A model generated the notes under the pieces. The model worked only from the letters and a program-made list of their open reading frames with translations. It did no database searches and was not told where the DNA came from. Of a DNA stretch of 64,000 nt, positions 16,877 through 25,730 are shown one piece after another; position 1 is the first letter of the stretch; the number at the start of each line of letters is the position of its first letter. The DNA is taken from NCBI GenBank assembly GCA_040901795.1, contig JBBDYH010000114.1, positions 1 through 64,000 on the forward strand, read 5' to 3'. Origin of the DNA: JBBDYH01 sp040901795. Lineage in GTDB: Bacteria; Planctomycetota; Planctomycetia; Pirellulales; JALHPA01. The translations under genes were made by a program, and so were the position numbers.

Positions 16877-17638
16877 ATGCCGACCTCGCTTGCCGTTCAT
16901 TTTCTGCCCGCACTCGTTTCGCCCGACGAGCTCGCTAACGGCGATGTTGTCATGATCGACGTCCTGCGGGCTTCGACGACGATCACGCATGCACTTGCGG
17001 CCGGAGCCACTGCCGTAATCCCGTGCCGTGAAGTGGAGGAGGCGCGGCGATTAGCGGCGAGCTTGCCAAAAGGGACCGTTGTCTTAGGTGGCGAGCGCGG
17101 CGGCCTGCCGATTGAGGGGTTTGACCTGGCCAATTCGCCGACCGAATACGTTCAGGCGGCGGTCGCCGGTAAGACGGTCGTATTTTCGACTACCAACGGC
17201 ACGCTGGCCTTGATGCAATGCACCTTGGCCTCGCGGGTGCTCATCGGCAGCTTTGTCAATCTTTCGCCGGTCGTTGAGCGACTCGCCGGCGAGCGGCCGA
17301 TTCATCTGCTTTGCGCCGGCACACGGGGTCGAATCACGCGAGAGGATGTTCTCTGTGCCGGCGCCATCAGCGAGGTATTGCTGCAGAGTGTGGTGGACCA
17401 AACGCGAATCAACGATCAGGTGCGGATCGCTCTCGATTGCTGGCGCGCCGCAGTACCCCACGGCGCCCGCGCGCCGAAGGCTCTGGCCGGCGAGCTGAGC
17501 CTGGCACTGCACGATACGCAAGGGGGCCGCAATCTGCTGGCAATCGGGCTGGAGCACGATATCGATACGGCCGCCGAGGTGGACCGATTCGACATCGTCC
17601 CGCAGCTCGACATTGCGACGTGGCGGATCGTGGCGTAG
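16877..17638 (+). CDS. comB: 2-phosphosulfolactate phosphatase family protein (ComB)
   Basis: This 253-residue protein shows the ComB signatures: MIDVLRASTTITHALAAGA near residue 26, GERGGLPIEGFDLANSP near 74, and VFSTTNGTLAL near 101. ComB is an Mg-dependent phosphatase first described in coenzyme M synthesis. Bacteria without coenzyme M also carry it and its real substrate there is often unknown, so the reaction is inferred from family only. No sulfolactate genes are nearby. It diverges from the menaquinone operon. Confidence 0.85.
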   Translation: MPTSLAVHFLPALVSPDELANGDVVMIDVLRASTTITHALAAGATAVIPCREVEEARRLAASLPKGTVVLGGERGGLPIEGFDLANSPTEYVQAAVAGKTVVFSTTNGTLALMQCTLASRVLIGSFVNLSPVVERLAGERPIHLLCAGTRGRITREDVLCAGAISEVLLQSVVDQTRINDQVRIALDCWRAAVPHGARAPKALAGELSLALHDTQGGRNLLAIGLEHDIDTAAEVDRFDIVPQLDIATWRIVA

Positions 17639-17680
17639 ACCGTACGAGGCCCGAATGGCTAGACTGACGACCGTTGCCAA

Positions 17681-17777
17681 TCTGTAGGGAACGGCCTCCG
17701 TGCCGTTCCGTTGGGCGAGTTGGTGTTGCGACGCCGATCGGCGCTTCCGGAACGCCACAGAGGGCGTTCCCTACAGA
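17681..17777 (+). repeat. 97-bp two-hairpin element, copy 1
   Basis: The ends TCTGTAGGGAACG and CGTTCCCTACAGA form a perfect inverted repeat. Hairpin 1 has stem GGAACGGC/GCCGTTCC with loop CTCCGT; hairpin 2 has stem GGAACGCC/GGCGTTCC. Between them is a spacer containing the palindrome CGCCGATCGGCG. A same-length copy lies at 28781-28877. This one sits between comB and glyS, followed immediately by a heptamer tract. Confidence 0.85.
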
Positions 17778-17778
17778 T

Positions 17779-17806
17779 CCTGAACCCTGAACCCCGAACC
17801 CTGAAC
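17779..17806 (+). repeat. Heptamer tract upstream of glyS (unit CCTGAAC)
   Basis: Four consecutive 7-mers, CCTGAAC, CCTGAAC, CCCGAAC, CCTGAAC, plus a degenerate fifth (CCTCACG), end one base before the glyS ATG. The tract starts two bases after the 97-bp element. No Shine-Dalgarno is visible, so ribosome loading at glyS must rely on something else. Confidence 0.85.
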
Positions 17807-17814
17807 CCTCACGC

Positions 17815-19272
17815 ATGGAAATGGAAAAACTGGTCTCGCTGTGCAAACGGCGAGGCTTCTTATTTCAGTCGAGCGAGATCTATGGTGGCCTCAACGGCTT
17901 CTGGGACTACGGCCCCTTGGGCGTCGAACTGAAGCGGAACATCAAGGAAGCCTGGTGGCGCGACATGGTCACTGCGCACGACGACCTTGCCGTGTCGACC
18001 GGCGCGCCTGAGGCCTACGAGATGGTCGGCCTCGATTGTTCGATCATCATGCACCCCCAAGTCTGGAAGGTGTCGGGGCATTACGATTTGTTCGTCGATA
18101 AGATGGTCGATTGCCGCACGGAAGGCTGCAAAGGTCGCTTTCGGCTCGACCATATTCCGTCGAGCGAATGCCCGCTCAAGCCGAGCAAGCATCCCGGCGA
18201 GCACGACAAGTGCCAGCTCACCGACCCGCGCGACTTCAATCTGATGTTCAAGACGATTGTGGGGGCCTTGGGGACCGAGGAAGATGCTGCTTTTCTGCGG
18301 CCGGAGACTGCCCAAGGCATCTTCGTCAACTTCAAGAACGTGCTCGACAGCACGCGGGTGCGCGTGCCGTTTGGAATTGCGCAGATGGGCAAGAGCTTTC
18401 GCAACGAGATCACGCCGCGGAACTTTACGTTCCGCTCGCGCGAGTTTGAGCAGATGGAGATCGAGTTCTTCTGCCATCCCAGCCAATCGCAGCAGTGGTA
18501 CAAGTACTGGCGCGACCGCCGGATGCAGTGGTACACCGACTTGGGCCTGGCCAGCCAGCGGCTGCGGTTGCGGGAGCATGCAGCCGAAGAGTTGAGCCAT
18601 TACTCGACCGGCACAGCCGATATCGAATATGCGTTTCCGTTTCTCGACGAGGGTGAGTTCGGCGAGCTGGAAGGAATTGCTCATCGCGGTGATTTCGATC
18701 TTCGCAGCCACATGGAGGGCAAACTTGACCCGGCAGCGCGCCCGCTCGCCGTCGAGCTGGGCTCCGATGGGAAACCGAAGTGGAAAGGCTCCGGCAAGGA
18801 CCTTACATACCGCGATGATCTGACTAACGAGCGCTACACTCCCCACGTAATCGAGCCCTCCGCCGGGGCCGACCGCGGCACACTGGCATTTCTCTGCGAG
18901 GCTTACCACGAGGATCAAGCGCCTGACGACAAGGGGCAGATGCAAACGCGCTTGGTGATGAGGTTCCATCCGCGGATCGCTCCGGTGAAGGCAGCGGTTT
19001 TTCCCTTGGTCAAAAAGGACGGCATGCCCGAGATTGCCCAGGACATCTACCGGGCACTCAAGAAGCACATGGTCGCCTTCTACGACGAGAAGGGCGCCGT
19101 CGGCCGTCGCTACCGCCGCCAGGATGAGGCCGGCACGCCGTATTGCATCACCGTTGACGGCCAGACTCTGCAAGACAAAACCGTCACGATCCGCGACCGC
19201 GACACGCTCGAACAATGGCGCGTGAACGTCAATGATGTCGTCAGCGAGATACAAAACAGCATTGGAGAGTGA
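17815..19272 (+). CDS. glyS: Glycyl-tRNA synthetase, class II dimeric type
   Basis: This 485-residue protein is a single-chain alpha2-type GlyRS. It opens EKLVSLCKRRGFLFQSSEIYGGLNGFWDYGPLGVELKRN (class II motif 1 region), with motif 2 residues in FRNEITPRNFTFRSREFEQMEIEFF near residue 200 and motif 3 near the C-terminal third, ending in an anticodon-binding domain (FPLVKKDGMPEIAQDIYRAL). It charges tRNA-Gly. Start is 17815 or the in-frame ATG at 17821. Its stop overlaps the next start codon, so the downstream isomerase gene is coupled to it. Confidence 0.96.
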   Translation: MEMEKLVSLCKRRGFLFQSSEIYGGLNGFWDYGPLGVELKRNIKEAWWRDMVTAHDDLAVSTGAPEAYEMVGLDCSIIMHPQVWKVSGHYDLFVDKMVDCRTEGCKGRFRLDHIPSSECPLKPSKHPGEHDKCQLTDPRDFNLMFKTIVGALGTEEDAAFLRPETAQGIFVNFKNVLDSTRVRVPFGIAQMGKSFRNEITPRNFTFRSREFEQMEIEFFCHPSQSQQWYKYWRDRRMQWYTDLGLASQRLRLREHAAEELSHYSTGTADIEYAFPFLDEGEFGELEGIAHRGDFDLRSHMEGKLDPAARPLAVELGSDGKPKWKGSGKDLTYRDDLTNERYTPHVIEPSAGADRGTLAFLCEAYHEDQAPDDKGQMQTRLVMRFHPRIAPVKAAVFPLVKKDGMPEIAQDIYRALKKHMVAFYDEKGAVGRRYRRQDEAGTPYCITVDGQTLQDKTVTIRDRDTLEQWRVNVNDVVSEIQNSIGE

Positions 19273-20093
19273 TGCTCCCCGCTCTCGCCCAAGTCTGCAC
19301 GCTCAACGCTCCATTCGACCAAGACATTGCGGACTATGCAGCCGGGCAATGTAAGGCAGTGGAGCTGTGGTTCGGCAAGCTGGAGACGTATCTCGAATCG
19401 CATACGATCGACGACGTCAAGCGGCTGCTCGACGACCACGAAATGGCCGCACCGGTCGCCAGCTTTCAGGGCGGTCTGCTTACCAGCCAAGGCGACGCGC
19501 GCCGTCTGGCTTGGGAACACTTTGACCAGCGGCTTGCGCTCTGCCGCGATCTGGGCGTGAGAACGATCGTCGTGGCTGGCGATGTCGTGCAGCCGCTTAA
19601 TCAACAAGACTTCGAGCGCCTGATGCTGTCGCTTGAGCAAGCGGCCGAGCAGGCGACCACCTACGGAATTCGCGTTGCGCTTGAATTTCAAGCCACCGCC
19701 AGGCTGCCCAACAACCTCCAAACGGCCGCATCGCTCGTCGCTCAGATCAATCACCCGCTGCTGGGAATCTGCCTGGACGCCTTTCACTACGACACGGGCC
19801 CGAGCAAGCCCGAGGATCTGCACCATCTTACGGGCGACAACCTCTTCCACGTGCAACTCTGCGATCTGGCCGGCACAGCACGCGAGCTGGCCACCGATAG
19901 CGATCGCGTGTTGCCTGGCGACGGCGATATCTCGCTGGGGCCAATCGTCGCACGTCTACGCGAAATGAACTACGCGGGCTATGTGTCGGTGGAACTTATG
20001 AATCCACAGATCTGGCAAGTGACTTCGCGCAGCTTTGGAGAGATCGCAATGACGGCACTGCGAAAAATGTTGGGGCTGGCTGGGATGGATTAG
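19272..20093 (+). CDS. Sugar phosphate isomerase/epimerase family TIM barrel
   Basis: From the ATG at 19272, which shares its A with the glyS TGA, the protein has 273 residues. It is a xylose-isomerase-like TIM barrel: motif-bearing strands include AVELWFGKLE, GVRTIVVAGD, RVALEFQATA, LLGICLDAFHYDTG, VQLCDLAGT and LPGDGDISLGPI, with Glu/Asp/His metal ligands at the strand ends. Relatives isomerise or epimerise sugars or inositol derivatives with a divalent metal; the substrate is not readable. Coupling to glyS is unusual for a catabolic enzyme and may reflect shared expression only. Confidence 0.82.
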   Translation: MLPALAQVCTLNAPFDQDIADYAAGQCKAVELWFGKLETYLESHTIDDVKRLLDDHEMAAPVASFQGGLLTSQGDARRLAWEHFDQRLALCRDLGVRTIVVAGDVVQPLNQQDFERLMLSLEQAAEQATTYGIRVALEFQATARLPNNLQTAASLVAQINHPLLGICLDAFHYDTGPSKPEDLHHLTGDNLFHVQLCDLAGTARELATDSDRVLPGDGDISLGPIVARLREMNYAGYVSVELMNPQIWQVTSRSFGEIAMTALRKMLGLAGMD

Positions 20094-20098
20094 AACCG

Positions 20099-21022
20099 TC
20101 ATTCTTCGGATGCATCACCACCATCGTCCCACAGTTCGTTCTCTTCACTCATTCCGTACTTGCGAGCAATATCGGGATCGGTCGTCGTAAGATATGCGTA
20201 ATCGTTCGCCGTACCACCCTGAGGTTCGAACGCGACGCCATCTCGCTTCATGTTCGAGAGCAACTCTGCGGCCCGGTGCAAGCCTGCGATCATTTCATCG
20301 ATGGTTTTGGCTTCGGCCGTCAACCACTTATTCCGCCAGAGTAGTACATAGCGCTTCTTGATTTGCCGCGTCGCGAGCCACAGTTCGTCATACTTCTTGC
20401 GCACGTATTCTGACAGAGCGGCGCCGATATCGCGCTCTAAGTTCAGCAGCTTAATCAGCTCTTGGACATCACTCAGGTCCTTCATCCGCTCGGGGCTGGA
20501 GATTCCCGACGCCAGCTTTAGCTCGATGAGAGTTGACAAATTGACGAATTGAATGCCGTCGCGATCCTCTGCTACATCGGCAGGATCAGGAAACGCGACT
20601 GGTTTTGGCTTACCATCCCCCGGGAACTGGCCGGCAATCAGAAACTCGATCCGCACTCCGTGCTCAGAGTCGCGAAGATTCTTGCTCCTCTCGAAAGGCC
20701 GAATGTAGCCCAGGCCGTCGAGTCGCTCATGAATGAGCCTCAGGCCTTCGGCAGTCACGAGTATATCGACATCCTCGGTAAACCGGCGAAGACCGTGGGA
20801 AAAGAGGGCCATCCCATCTGCTACGGCGTACGGGATCTTCAATTCGCTCAGGCGTTGGGCGATTCGCCGCAAAGCGAGGTGGACCTTACTCGTCCCCTCA
20901 AAATGGCGTCCACCCTCGTTCATTGCATACCCGGCGTCGCGGGCCAACTGGTCTTCGTAGGGCACGCATTCAACTCGGCGCCCGGTTATCTTGTCGAGTA
21001 GTGTATCAAATGCTGACGCCAT
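20099..21022 (-). CDS. Nucleotidyltransferase-fold protein, AbiEii-like
   Basis: The ATG at 21022 gives 307 residues; an upstream TTG adds four. The section IPYAVADGMALFSHGLRRFTEDVDILV carries the Dx(D) pair of the polymerase-beta nucleotidyltransferase fold, followed by a strand ending HGVRIEFLIAGQFPGDG that could supply the third acidic residue. This resembles AbiEii / MNT-type toxin or antitoxin enzymes. No AbiEi-like or HEPN partner is adjacent, so a toxin-antitoxin role is not supported. The last 100 residues are helical and charged with no match I recognise. The gene converges on the isomerase gene with a gap of only 5 bp. Confidence 0.6.
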   Translation of the reverse strand: MASAFDTLLDKITGRRVECVPYEDQLARDAGYAMNEGGRHFEGTSKVHLALRRIAQRLSELKIPYAVADGMALFSHGLRRFTEDVDILVTAEGLRLIHERLDGLGYIRPFERSKNLRDSEHGVRIEFLIAGQFPGDGKPKPVAFPDPADVAEDRDGIQFVNLSTLIELKLASGISSPERMKDLSDVQELIKLLNLERDIGAALSEYVRKKYDELWLATRQIKKRYVLLWRNKWLTAEAKTIDEMIAGLHRAAELLSNMKRDGVAFEPQGGTANDYAYLTTTDPDIARKYGMSEENELWDDGGDASEE

Positions 21023-21140
21023 GACAGCCACCAAATGATTCGCACTTTTTGGACCACCGGTATAATTGTAGGCCGCAAGACGAAACCGCTCCAGCGTTTC
21101 GTGCTAATGAGATAAGCCAGGGTAAAGCAGGGAGGGTGGT

Positions 21141-22121
21141 ATGCGAACTCTCGGAATCGGCGTCGTGATCGTCGCGTTGTGGATCTCGGCCAGCACGGCC
21201 ATCGCTCAGGGCGTTAGTCTCTGGGTCAATGGCCCGCGGTATGGCTACAGTTCTCACTATGTTGCATCGTACGGCTACGGCGCTCCGCTGGCGGTGGGTT
21301 ACGGCTATCCCGGATGGGGGTATCCCTATGCCAGCTATCCTTACGGCGGTTATCCGATTCGGTACCGCTACTCCTGGCCGTATTACCTCGATACGGGAAG
21401 CGGATATTTCGGCCCGTATGTCGCGCCGCCCATTTACGTGCCGCCCGAGCAACTTGGATTCGGCCCGCAAGCCGTGCGGAATCTGTTGGGACTTGGTCCG
21501 GTGCAGCGGCCAATTGTCAATCGAAACATTATCGTCGTGCCGCCTGCCGCGCGGGACAACCCAGTAGACCGCGGCAACGCGGTTAACAATGGTGTCAACG
21601 TAGCGGGACTTCGCGTGCGCGAGTCGAACGCCGCAGCCCGCGAGCGGGCCCGACAGTTTCTGGAGTTCGGCGACCAACAATTCGCGGCTCCTAACCTTGC
21701 CGCCGCGTACGACCGCTACAAGAAAGCAGCCGATGCGGCGCCCGACCTGGCCGAGCCTTACTTTCGGCTTGGCCATACACTGGCAGCCATGGGGCGCTAC
21801 CAGCAAGCTGCAGACTCGTTCGGTCGCGGACTTAATCTACAGCCGGATTGGCCCGCGCGCGGTTTGCCACTTGCTGAGCTCTATCGCGACAAGGACGCGG
21901 CGCGGTTGGCGACACTCGACCTGCTGAAGCGGGCGGCAGCAAACCAACCAGATGACGAACACGTTCAGTTCGTCGCCGGAGTGCAGTTCTTTTTCGACGG
22001 GCAGACCGAACTCGCCCGAGGCTTCTTTGAGCGCGCCAAGACTCTTGGTTTCCCGGCAGCGTACATCGAGCCGTTCTTGAAGTCGTGGCGAGCGGCGGAG
22101 GCCGGCGAACTGGATATCTGA
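21141..22121 (+). CDS. Exported TPR protein with Gly/Tyr-rich N-terminal region
   Basis: This 326-residue protein has a signal peptide (MRTLGIGVVIVALWISASTAIAQG). Residues about 25-110 are rich in Gly, Tyr and Pro with short repeats such as YGYPGWGYPYASYPYGGYP. A second part, about 170-320, holds two to three tetratricopeptide repeats (ARQFLEFGDQQFAAPNLAAAYDRYKKAADAAPDLAEPYFRLGHTL). TPRs mediate protein contacts; the Gly/Tyr region may be a surface or low-complexity assembly segment. No function is assigned. Its ATG is preceded by a GGGAGG box. Confidence 0.75.
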   Translation: MRTLGIGVVIVALWISASTAIAQGVSLWVNGPRYGYSSHYVASYGYGAPLAVGYGYPGWGYPYASYPYGGYPIRYRYSWPYYLDTGSGYFGPYVAPPIYVPPEQLGFGPQAVRNLLGLGPVQRPIVNRNIIVVPPAARDNPVDRGNAVNNGVNVAGLRVRESNAAARERARQFLEFGDQQFAAPNLAAAYDRYKKAADAAPDLAEPYFRLGHTLAAMGRYQQAADSFGRGLNLQPDWPARGLPLAELYRDKDAARLATLDLLKRAAANQPDDEHVQFVAGVQFFFDGQTELARGFFERAKTLGFPAAYIEPFLKSWRAAEAGELDI

Positions 22122-22273
22122 GGCGCCATTTCCAGGCTCACCTCGGTCTCGCTTGTGGACCGCGATTTTGGGCAGAACTCTTGCCGCGCCGTCATGCGCC
22201 TCCGCGGTTCTATCTGATACAATTCCAGCCGGTCGGCGTGTTTTCCGCATCGAACGCGAGGTAGGAACCAACG

Positions 22274-23305
22274 ATGACCAACCGCCTGATCATGCGGCCC
22301 GACGGATTAGACCTGGACTCGCCCGGGCGACGCGACTATTGGGTTGCGCTTGAGCACGACAGCATTTGGGGCGATCACCTGATGCCCCTGACCGTGATGG
22401 TTGGTCGAGAGGTGCAGCCGGGGCGCGGCCTCGTGGCGTTCGGCTCCAATCACGGCAACGAGTACGAAGGGCCGGTGGCGATCAAGCGTCTTCTGCAAGA
22501 GATCAACCCGGCCGACGTATTGGGCCGCATCATGCTGATCCCCGTGCTCAATATGGCCGCGTTTCAAGCCGGCACGCGCGAGAGCACGCTCGATGACGGC
22601 GTGAACCTGAACCGCGCGTTCGTCGAGGGAGCGGGCAAGACGCCCGCACTGGCAGGCATCACGCACCGCATTGCGGCCTTCGTGCGCGACCACATCTGGC
22701 CGCGAGTCCATGTCGTTCTCGACCTGCATTCCGGCGGCGAAGTGGCGCGGTTCGCGCTATGTGCCAACTTTCATCCGCTCGAGGACCCGGAGCAAAGCCG
22801 CGTGATCGAAGAGACCGCGCGCTGGTTCGGCACGCCGCTGTTGATGATCTATCAGAATCAGACGCCCGGCTTGTTGCCGAGCGAAGCCGAGCGACTCGGA
22901 AAGATTACGGTGGGCACCGAGCTCGGCTGGGGCAAGGCGGTCAATCCAGAAGGTGTGCGTTATGCCCGGCAAGGTGTCTTGGCCGCCGCCATCCATCACG
23001 GCCAGTTGCGCGGCGAGATCGAGCCCATTGGACACCACCGCGCCGGCACGCAACGCCGCGCGGCGATGGTCGATCGTGCCTGCTTCACGGTGGCGCCGTT
23101 TGCCGGACATTACGAATCGGTGATCGACTGTGGTCGCGAGGTCGCGGCGGGGGATGTCGTCGGCTATTTGCATGACTTCGACCATATCGATATGCCGCCC
23201 TGGCCTGCCGTAGCCGGGGTCGAAGGCATCATCATCGCGCAGGCCTGGGCGGCGCCCGTCATGCGCGGGCAGCACATTGTGGTCGTAGGCCGGATCGTCG
23301 ATTGA
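22274..23305 (+). CDS. Succinylglutamate desuccinylase/aspartoacylase-family hydrolase
   Basis: This 343-residue zinc carboxypeptidase-fold protein has the metal and substrate motifs GSNHGNEYEGP near residue 58 (HxxE pair), LNMAAFQAGTREST with DGVNLNRAF near 105-115, and VVLDLHSGGE (third zinc ligand) near 150. The C-terminal half has the biotinyl-lipoyl-like beta domain (VAPFAGHYESVIDCGREVAAGDVVGYLHD) of the AstE/AspA subgroup. It probably removes an acyl group from an amino acid or related amide. It begins with a good ribosome site (GAGG...AGGAACC) and heads the catabolic set running to 31 kb. Confidence 0.85.
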   Translation: MTNRLIMRPDGLDLDSPGRRDYWVALEHDSIWGDHLMPLTVMVGREVQPGRGLVAFGSNHGNEYEGPVAIKRLLQEINPADVLGRIMLIPVLNMAAFQAGTRESTLDDGVNLNRAFVEGAGKTPALAGITHRIAAFVRDHIWPRVHVVLDLHSGGEVARFALCANFHPLEDPEQSRVIEETARWFGTPLLMIYQNQTPGLLPSEAERLGKITVGTELGWGKAVNPEGVRYARQGVLAAAIHHGQLRGEIEPIGHHRAGTQRRAAMVDRACFTVAPFAGHYESVIDCGREVAAGDVVGYLHDFDHIDMPPWPAVAGVEGIIIAQAWAAPVMRGQHIVVVGRIVD

Positions 23306-23311
23306 TCGACT

Positions 23312-23454
23312 CTCGTTACCAGGCTCGGCCTGGTAACGCACTGTCACGCGAGGCTCCGCCTCGCATGAAGTAGAGTTCGCGCTCGCACCGTTTCCCCTTC
23401 GCGGCAGGCGGAGCCTGCCCAACATTGCGTTCCCAGGCGGAGCCTGGGAACGAG
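23312..23454 (+). repeat. Compound four-palindrome element, copy 1
   Basis: Four palindromes occur in order: CGTTACCAGGC/GCCTGGTAACG (23314-23338), GCGAGGC/GCCTCGC (23348-23364), GGCAGGC/GCCTGCC (23403-23419) and CGTTCCCAGGC/GCCTGGGAACG (23428-23452). Each pair is separated by a 3-base loop. The first loop-side sequence reads CTCG and the last GGAG, so the outer two are reverse complements of each other apart from the first copy's paired C-to-A and G-to-T changes. The element fills the gap before the MFS transporter gene. Confidence 0.85.
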
Positions 23455-23464
23455 TTAATTCGCC

Positions 23465-24775
23465 ATGCCCTATCGCTCGCCACGAACGGTATCGTCGCCC
23501 GTCGAAACGCCCACCAACATCCGCTATTGGGTCCTCGGTGGATTCTGTGTTGCCGCGGCCATTGCTTACACTCAGCGCTATGGCATCAACCTCTTAGTCC
23601 CATATATCCAGGACGAGGTCGGGCTCGACAAGGACCAGATGGGCGTGGTGATGGGCGGGTTCTTTATCGGCTATGCGGCCACGCAGGTTCCGGCCGGATG
23701 GCTGGGCGATCGCTGGGGTGCCCGCAAAGCGCTTTCGCTTTACGCCCTCGTCTGGTCATTCGCAACTGCGCTCATGGGCGCCGCGTGGGACTGGGCCAGC
23801 CTCGTTGCCATTTGGACTCTAGCAGGCGCCGCCCAGGCGGGTCTCTTTCCCTGCGCCGTGATCGGCGTTCGCGACTGGATGCCCAGCACGCGCCGCGCGG
23901 TGGCCAGTGGCATGCTCTCGACCTTTATGAACGTCGGCGCCGTCTGTGCTCCGCTCCTCGCCGGGTGGCTGCTGGTCTACTACTCGTGGCGCGAAGCATT
24001 CGTGTGGCTCTCGATCCTGGGGATTGCCTGGGCGAGCTGGTATTTCTGGTGGTTCCGCGATTCACCCGCCGATCATCCTTCGGTGAACGATGCCGAACGA
24101 AACCTGATTGCCGGCGGCGAAACGGCATCGAATGCACCCGGCCAAAAACCTTCGACGCCCTGGCTGCGTCTGGCGACAAGCCCTCGCATGTGGCTGATCT
24201 GTGCACAGCACTTCCTCCGCGCGGCCGCGCAGGTTTTCTTCGGCACCTGGTTTGGCACCTTCTTGCTCGAAAGCGGCATCTCGCAGAGCGAGGTCGCCCT
24301 GATCGCCAGCATTCCGCCGGCGCTGTTGATCACAGGGTCGTTGGTAGGAGGAATACTCTCCGATTGGCTCCTGCAATCCACCGGCAGCCGCCGCATTGCG
24401 CGGCAGGGGCTCGCGGTGGTGAATCTGTTGCTTTGCGCTTCGATGTTTGCGATCGCCGCGGGCGCGCAAGACGCTTACCTGCGCGTAGGACTGATCAGCG
24501 CCGGCTGCTTGTTCATGACGATCGGCGGGGTGAACGCCTATGCCATCACGATGGACGTCGGTGGGCGGCACGTCGCCACCGTCTTCAGCACCATGAACAT
24601 GTGCGGCAGCATCGGCGCGGCTGCCTTTCCGGTCTACGTCGGCAAAGTACTCGACGCCACCGGCAACTGGGACTACATCCTCTTCTCCATCGCCGCCATC
24701 TACATCGCCGCCGCCGCTTGCTGGGCGCTATTGAACCCCAACGGCACCTTATTCGACGAACCGCCCAAACCGTAG
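23465..24775 (+). CDS. MFS transporter, hexuronate/sugar-acid (ACS) type
   Basis: This 436-residue protein has about twelve hydrophobic segments and the MFS family motif GWLGDRWGARKALSLYALVW between TM2 and TM3. The N-terminal part (YTQRYGINLLVPYIQDEVGLDKDQMGVVMGGFFIGYA) and the motif RDWMPSTRRAVASG resemble anion:cation symporters that take up galactonate, glucarate or hexuronates. Together with the galactonate-dehydratase-like enzyme at 29981 this fits uptake of a sugar acid, although the substrate is inferred from context. The TAG stop (24773-24775) lies at the edge of a palindromic repeat. Confidence 0.87.
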   Translation: MPYRSPRTVSSPVETPTNIRYWVLGGFCVAAAIAYTQRYGINLLVPYIQDEVGLDKDQMGVVMGGFFIGYAATQVPAGWLGDRWGARKALSLYALVWSFATALMGAAWDWASLVAIWTLAGAAQAGLFPCAVIGVRDWMPSTRRAVASGMLSTFMNVGAVCAPLLAGWLLVYYSWREAFVWLSILGIAWASWYFWWFRDSPADHPSVNDAERNLIAGGETASNAPGQKPSTPWLRLATSPRMWLICAQHFLRAAAQVFFGTWFGTFLLESGISQSEVALIASIPPALLITGSLVGGILSDWLLQSTGSRRIARQGLAVVNLLLCASMFAIAAGAQDAYLRVGLISAGCLFMTIGGVNAYAITMDVGGRHVATVFSTMNMCGSIGAAAFPVYVGKVLDATGNWDYILFSIAAIYIAAAACWALLNPNGTLFDEPPKP

Positions 24776-24825
24776 GACGGACTTCCTAGTCCGTCCAACG
24801 TCGCCTTTCGCTCCGCGAAAGTACG
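24772..24825. repeat. Two palindromes overlapping the MFS stop codon
   Basis: GGACGGACTTCCTAGTCCGTCC follows the stop codon as an inverted repeat (GGACGGACT/AGTCCGTCC) and CTTTCGCTCCGCGAAAG follows 8 bases later. The TAG of the opening GTAGGACGG is the stop codon of the transporter. The CTTTCG palindrome recurs at 37984-38026. From 24826 to 25159 I see nothing gene-like. Confidence 0.65.
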
Positions 24826-25159
24826 CCCGCATGCGAGCGTGACCCTCCGTAGCCATCTTGCTCCGCGAGATGAAAGCCAACGCGCAGGTCGCGCCGTTCC
24901 TAACTGCCCCCTCTTGCCTTCTGCAACCCGAACCCCCAAATGGGGTTCGTCTCCAATTTCTCATTACGGCGGGACGCCAATCTTGTCACACGTTCTGATT
25001 GCCGCGCCCGCCAGCGCGATTCAAATTCAGTCCATCTTGTGAATAAATGGATGACATCCCCAGAGCGGAGGACTACGATTGATTCGGCTGCCGGTCTATC
25101 AGCCGCGCAGTGCCGGTCAACAATAGGCAAAAGCGTCCTAGAGCAAAGCAGGCGATCGA

Positions 25160-25729
25160 ATGACCTTGGAGGAGTTGTGTCACGGTTTTTACGAGGATCT
25201 CAACGGCCGCATTGTCACCGTTGGCCTGGCACTCGACTCATACAACGTGTTCTTTGAATGCGACGATTGGAACGACTCTGACTGGCGCCGCCGATTCGAA
25301 TTGGTCTTTAACGACGTGCCCGAATCTACGGCGACTCCCTCCGCGTCCGAGTCCCTCGCGGCAGTAGCCGACCATCCGATTCTCTGGCAACACAACGAGG
25401 AGCACACGGCCATCTTTTTCTCGTCGACGCCCGCCAATCCCATGGAATTGATGGGCCTATTGTACGAGGTGCACGAACGGCTTTTCGCCGGATGGCGACG
25501 GATGGGAGAGTACTTGCACGCCGATTCAACATTGCTGGCCGGCGGGCACGGCTTACTTGCACAAGGACCAAGGAGCGTTATTGCGGAGTACTCGAAGGCA
25601 ATTGACGGTCAACTTCGCTATACGGTCATACCGTGCCATACGCCGCGGGGCGGTTATCGCGTCATCTTGTTTGACGAGTGCTACGTCGTCTTTCGTGACG
25701 TCAAAGTCGTCGAGCACATCATCGCCTGA
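25160..25729 (+). CDS. Small orphan protein, function unknown
   Basis: This 189-residue protein has no signal peptide and no membrane segment. It is acidic at its N-terminus (HGFYEDLNGRIVTVGLALD, FECDDWNDSDWRRRF) and ends YRVILFDECYVVFRDVKVVEHIIA. I do not recognise the family. It is followed one base later by the barstar-like gene, so the two are probably co-transcribed; in barnase/barstar-type loci the immunity or inhibitor protein often lies beside an orphan partner, but no ribonuclease motif is seen here. The gene interrupts the catabolic set and has slightly less GC-biased codons than the flanking genes. Confidence 0.6.
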   Translation: MTLEELCHGFYEDLNGRIVTVGLALDSYNVFFECDDWNDSDWRRRFELVFNDVPESTATPSASESLAAVADHPILWQHNEEHTAIFFSSTPANPMELMGLLYEVHERLFAGWRRMGEYLHADSTLLAGGHGLLAQGPRSVIAEYSKAIDGQLRYTVIPCHTPRGGYRVILFDECYVVFRDVKVVEHIIA

Positions 25730-25730
25730 C

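Noticed and set aside
17860..19254. 464-aa open frame opposite glyS
   Set aside because: Mirror frame of a textbook glycyl-tRNA synthetase with no recognisable protein features.
20099..21022. AbiE-type toxin-antitoxin locus
   Set aside because: Only the nucleotidyltransferase-like gene is present, without an AbiEi-like or HEPN partner on either side.
23425..24789. 454-aa plus-strand frame over the MFS gene
   Set aside because: Out of phase with the transporter and rich in Arg/His; the real protein has twelve membrane segments in the other frame.
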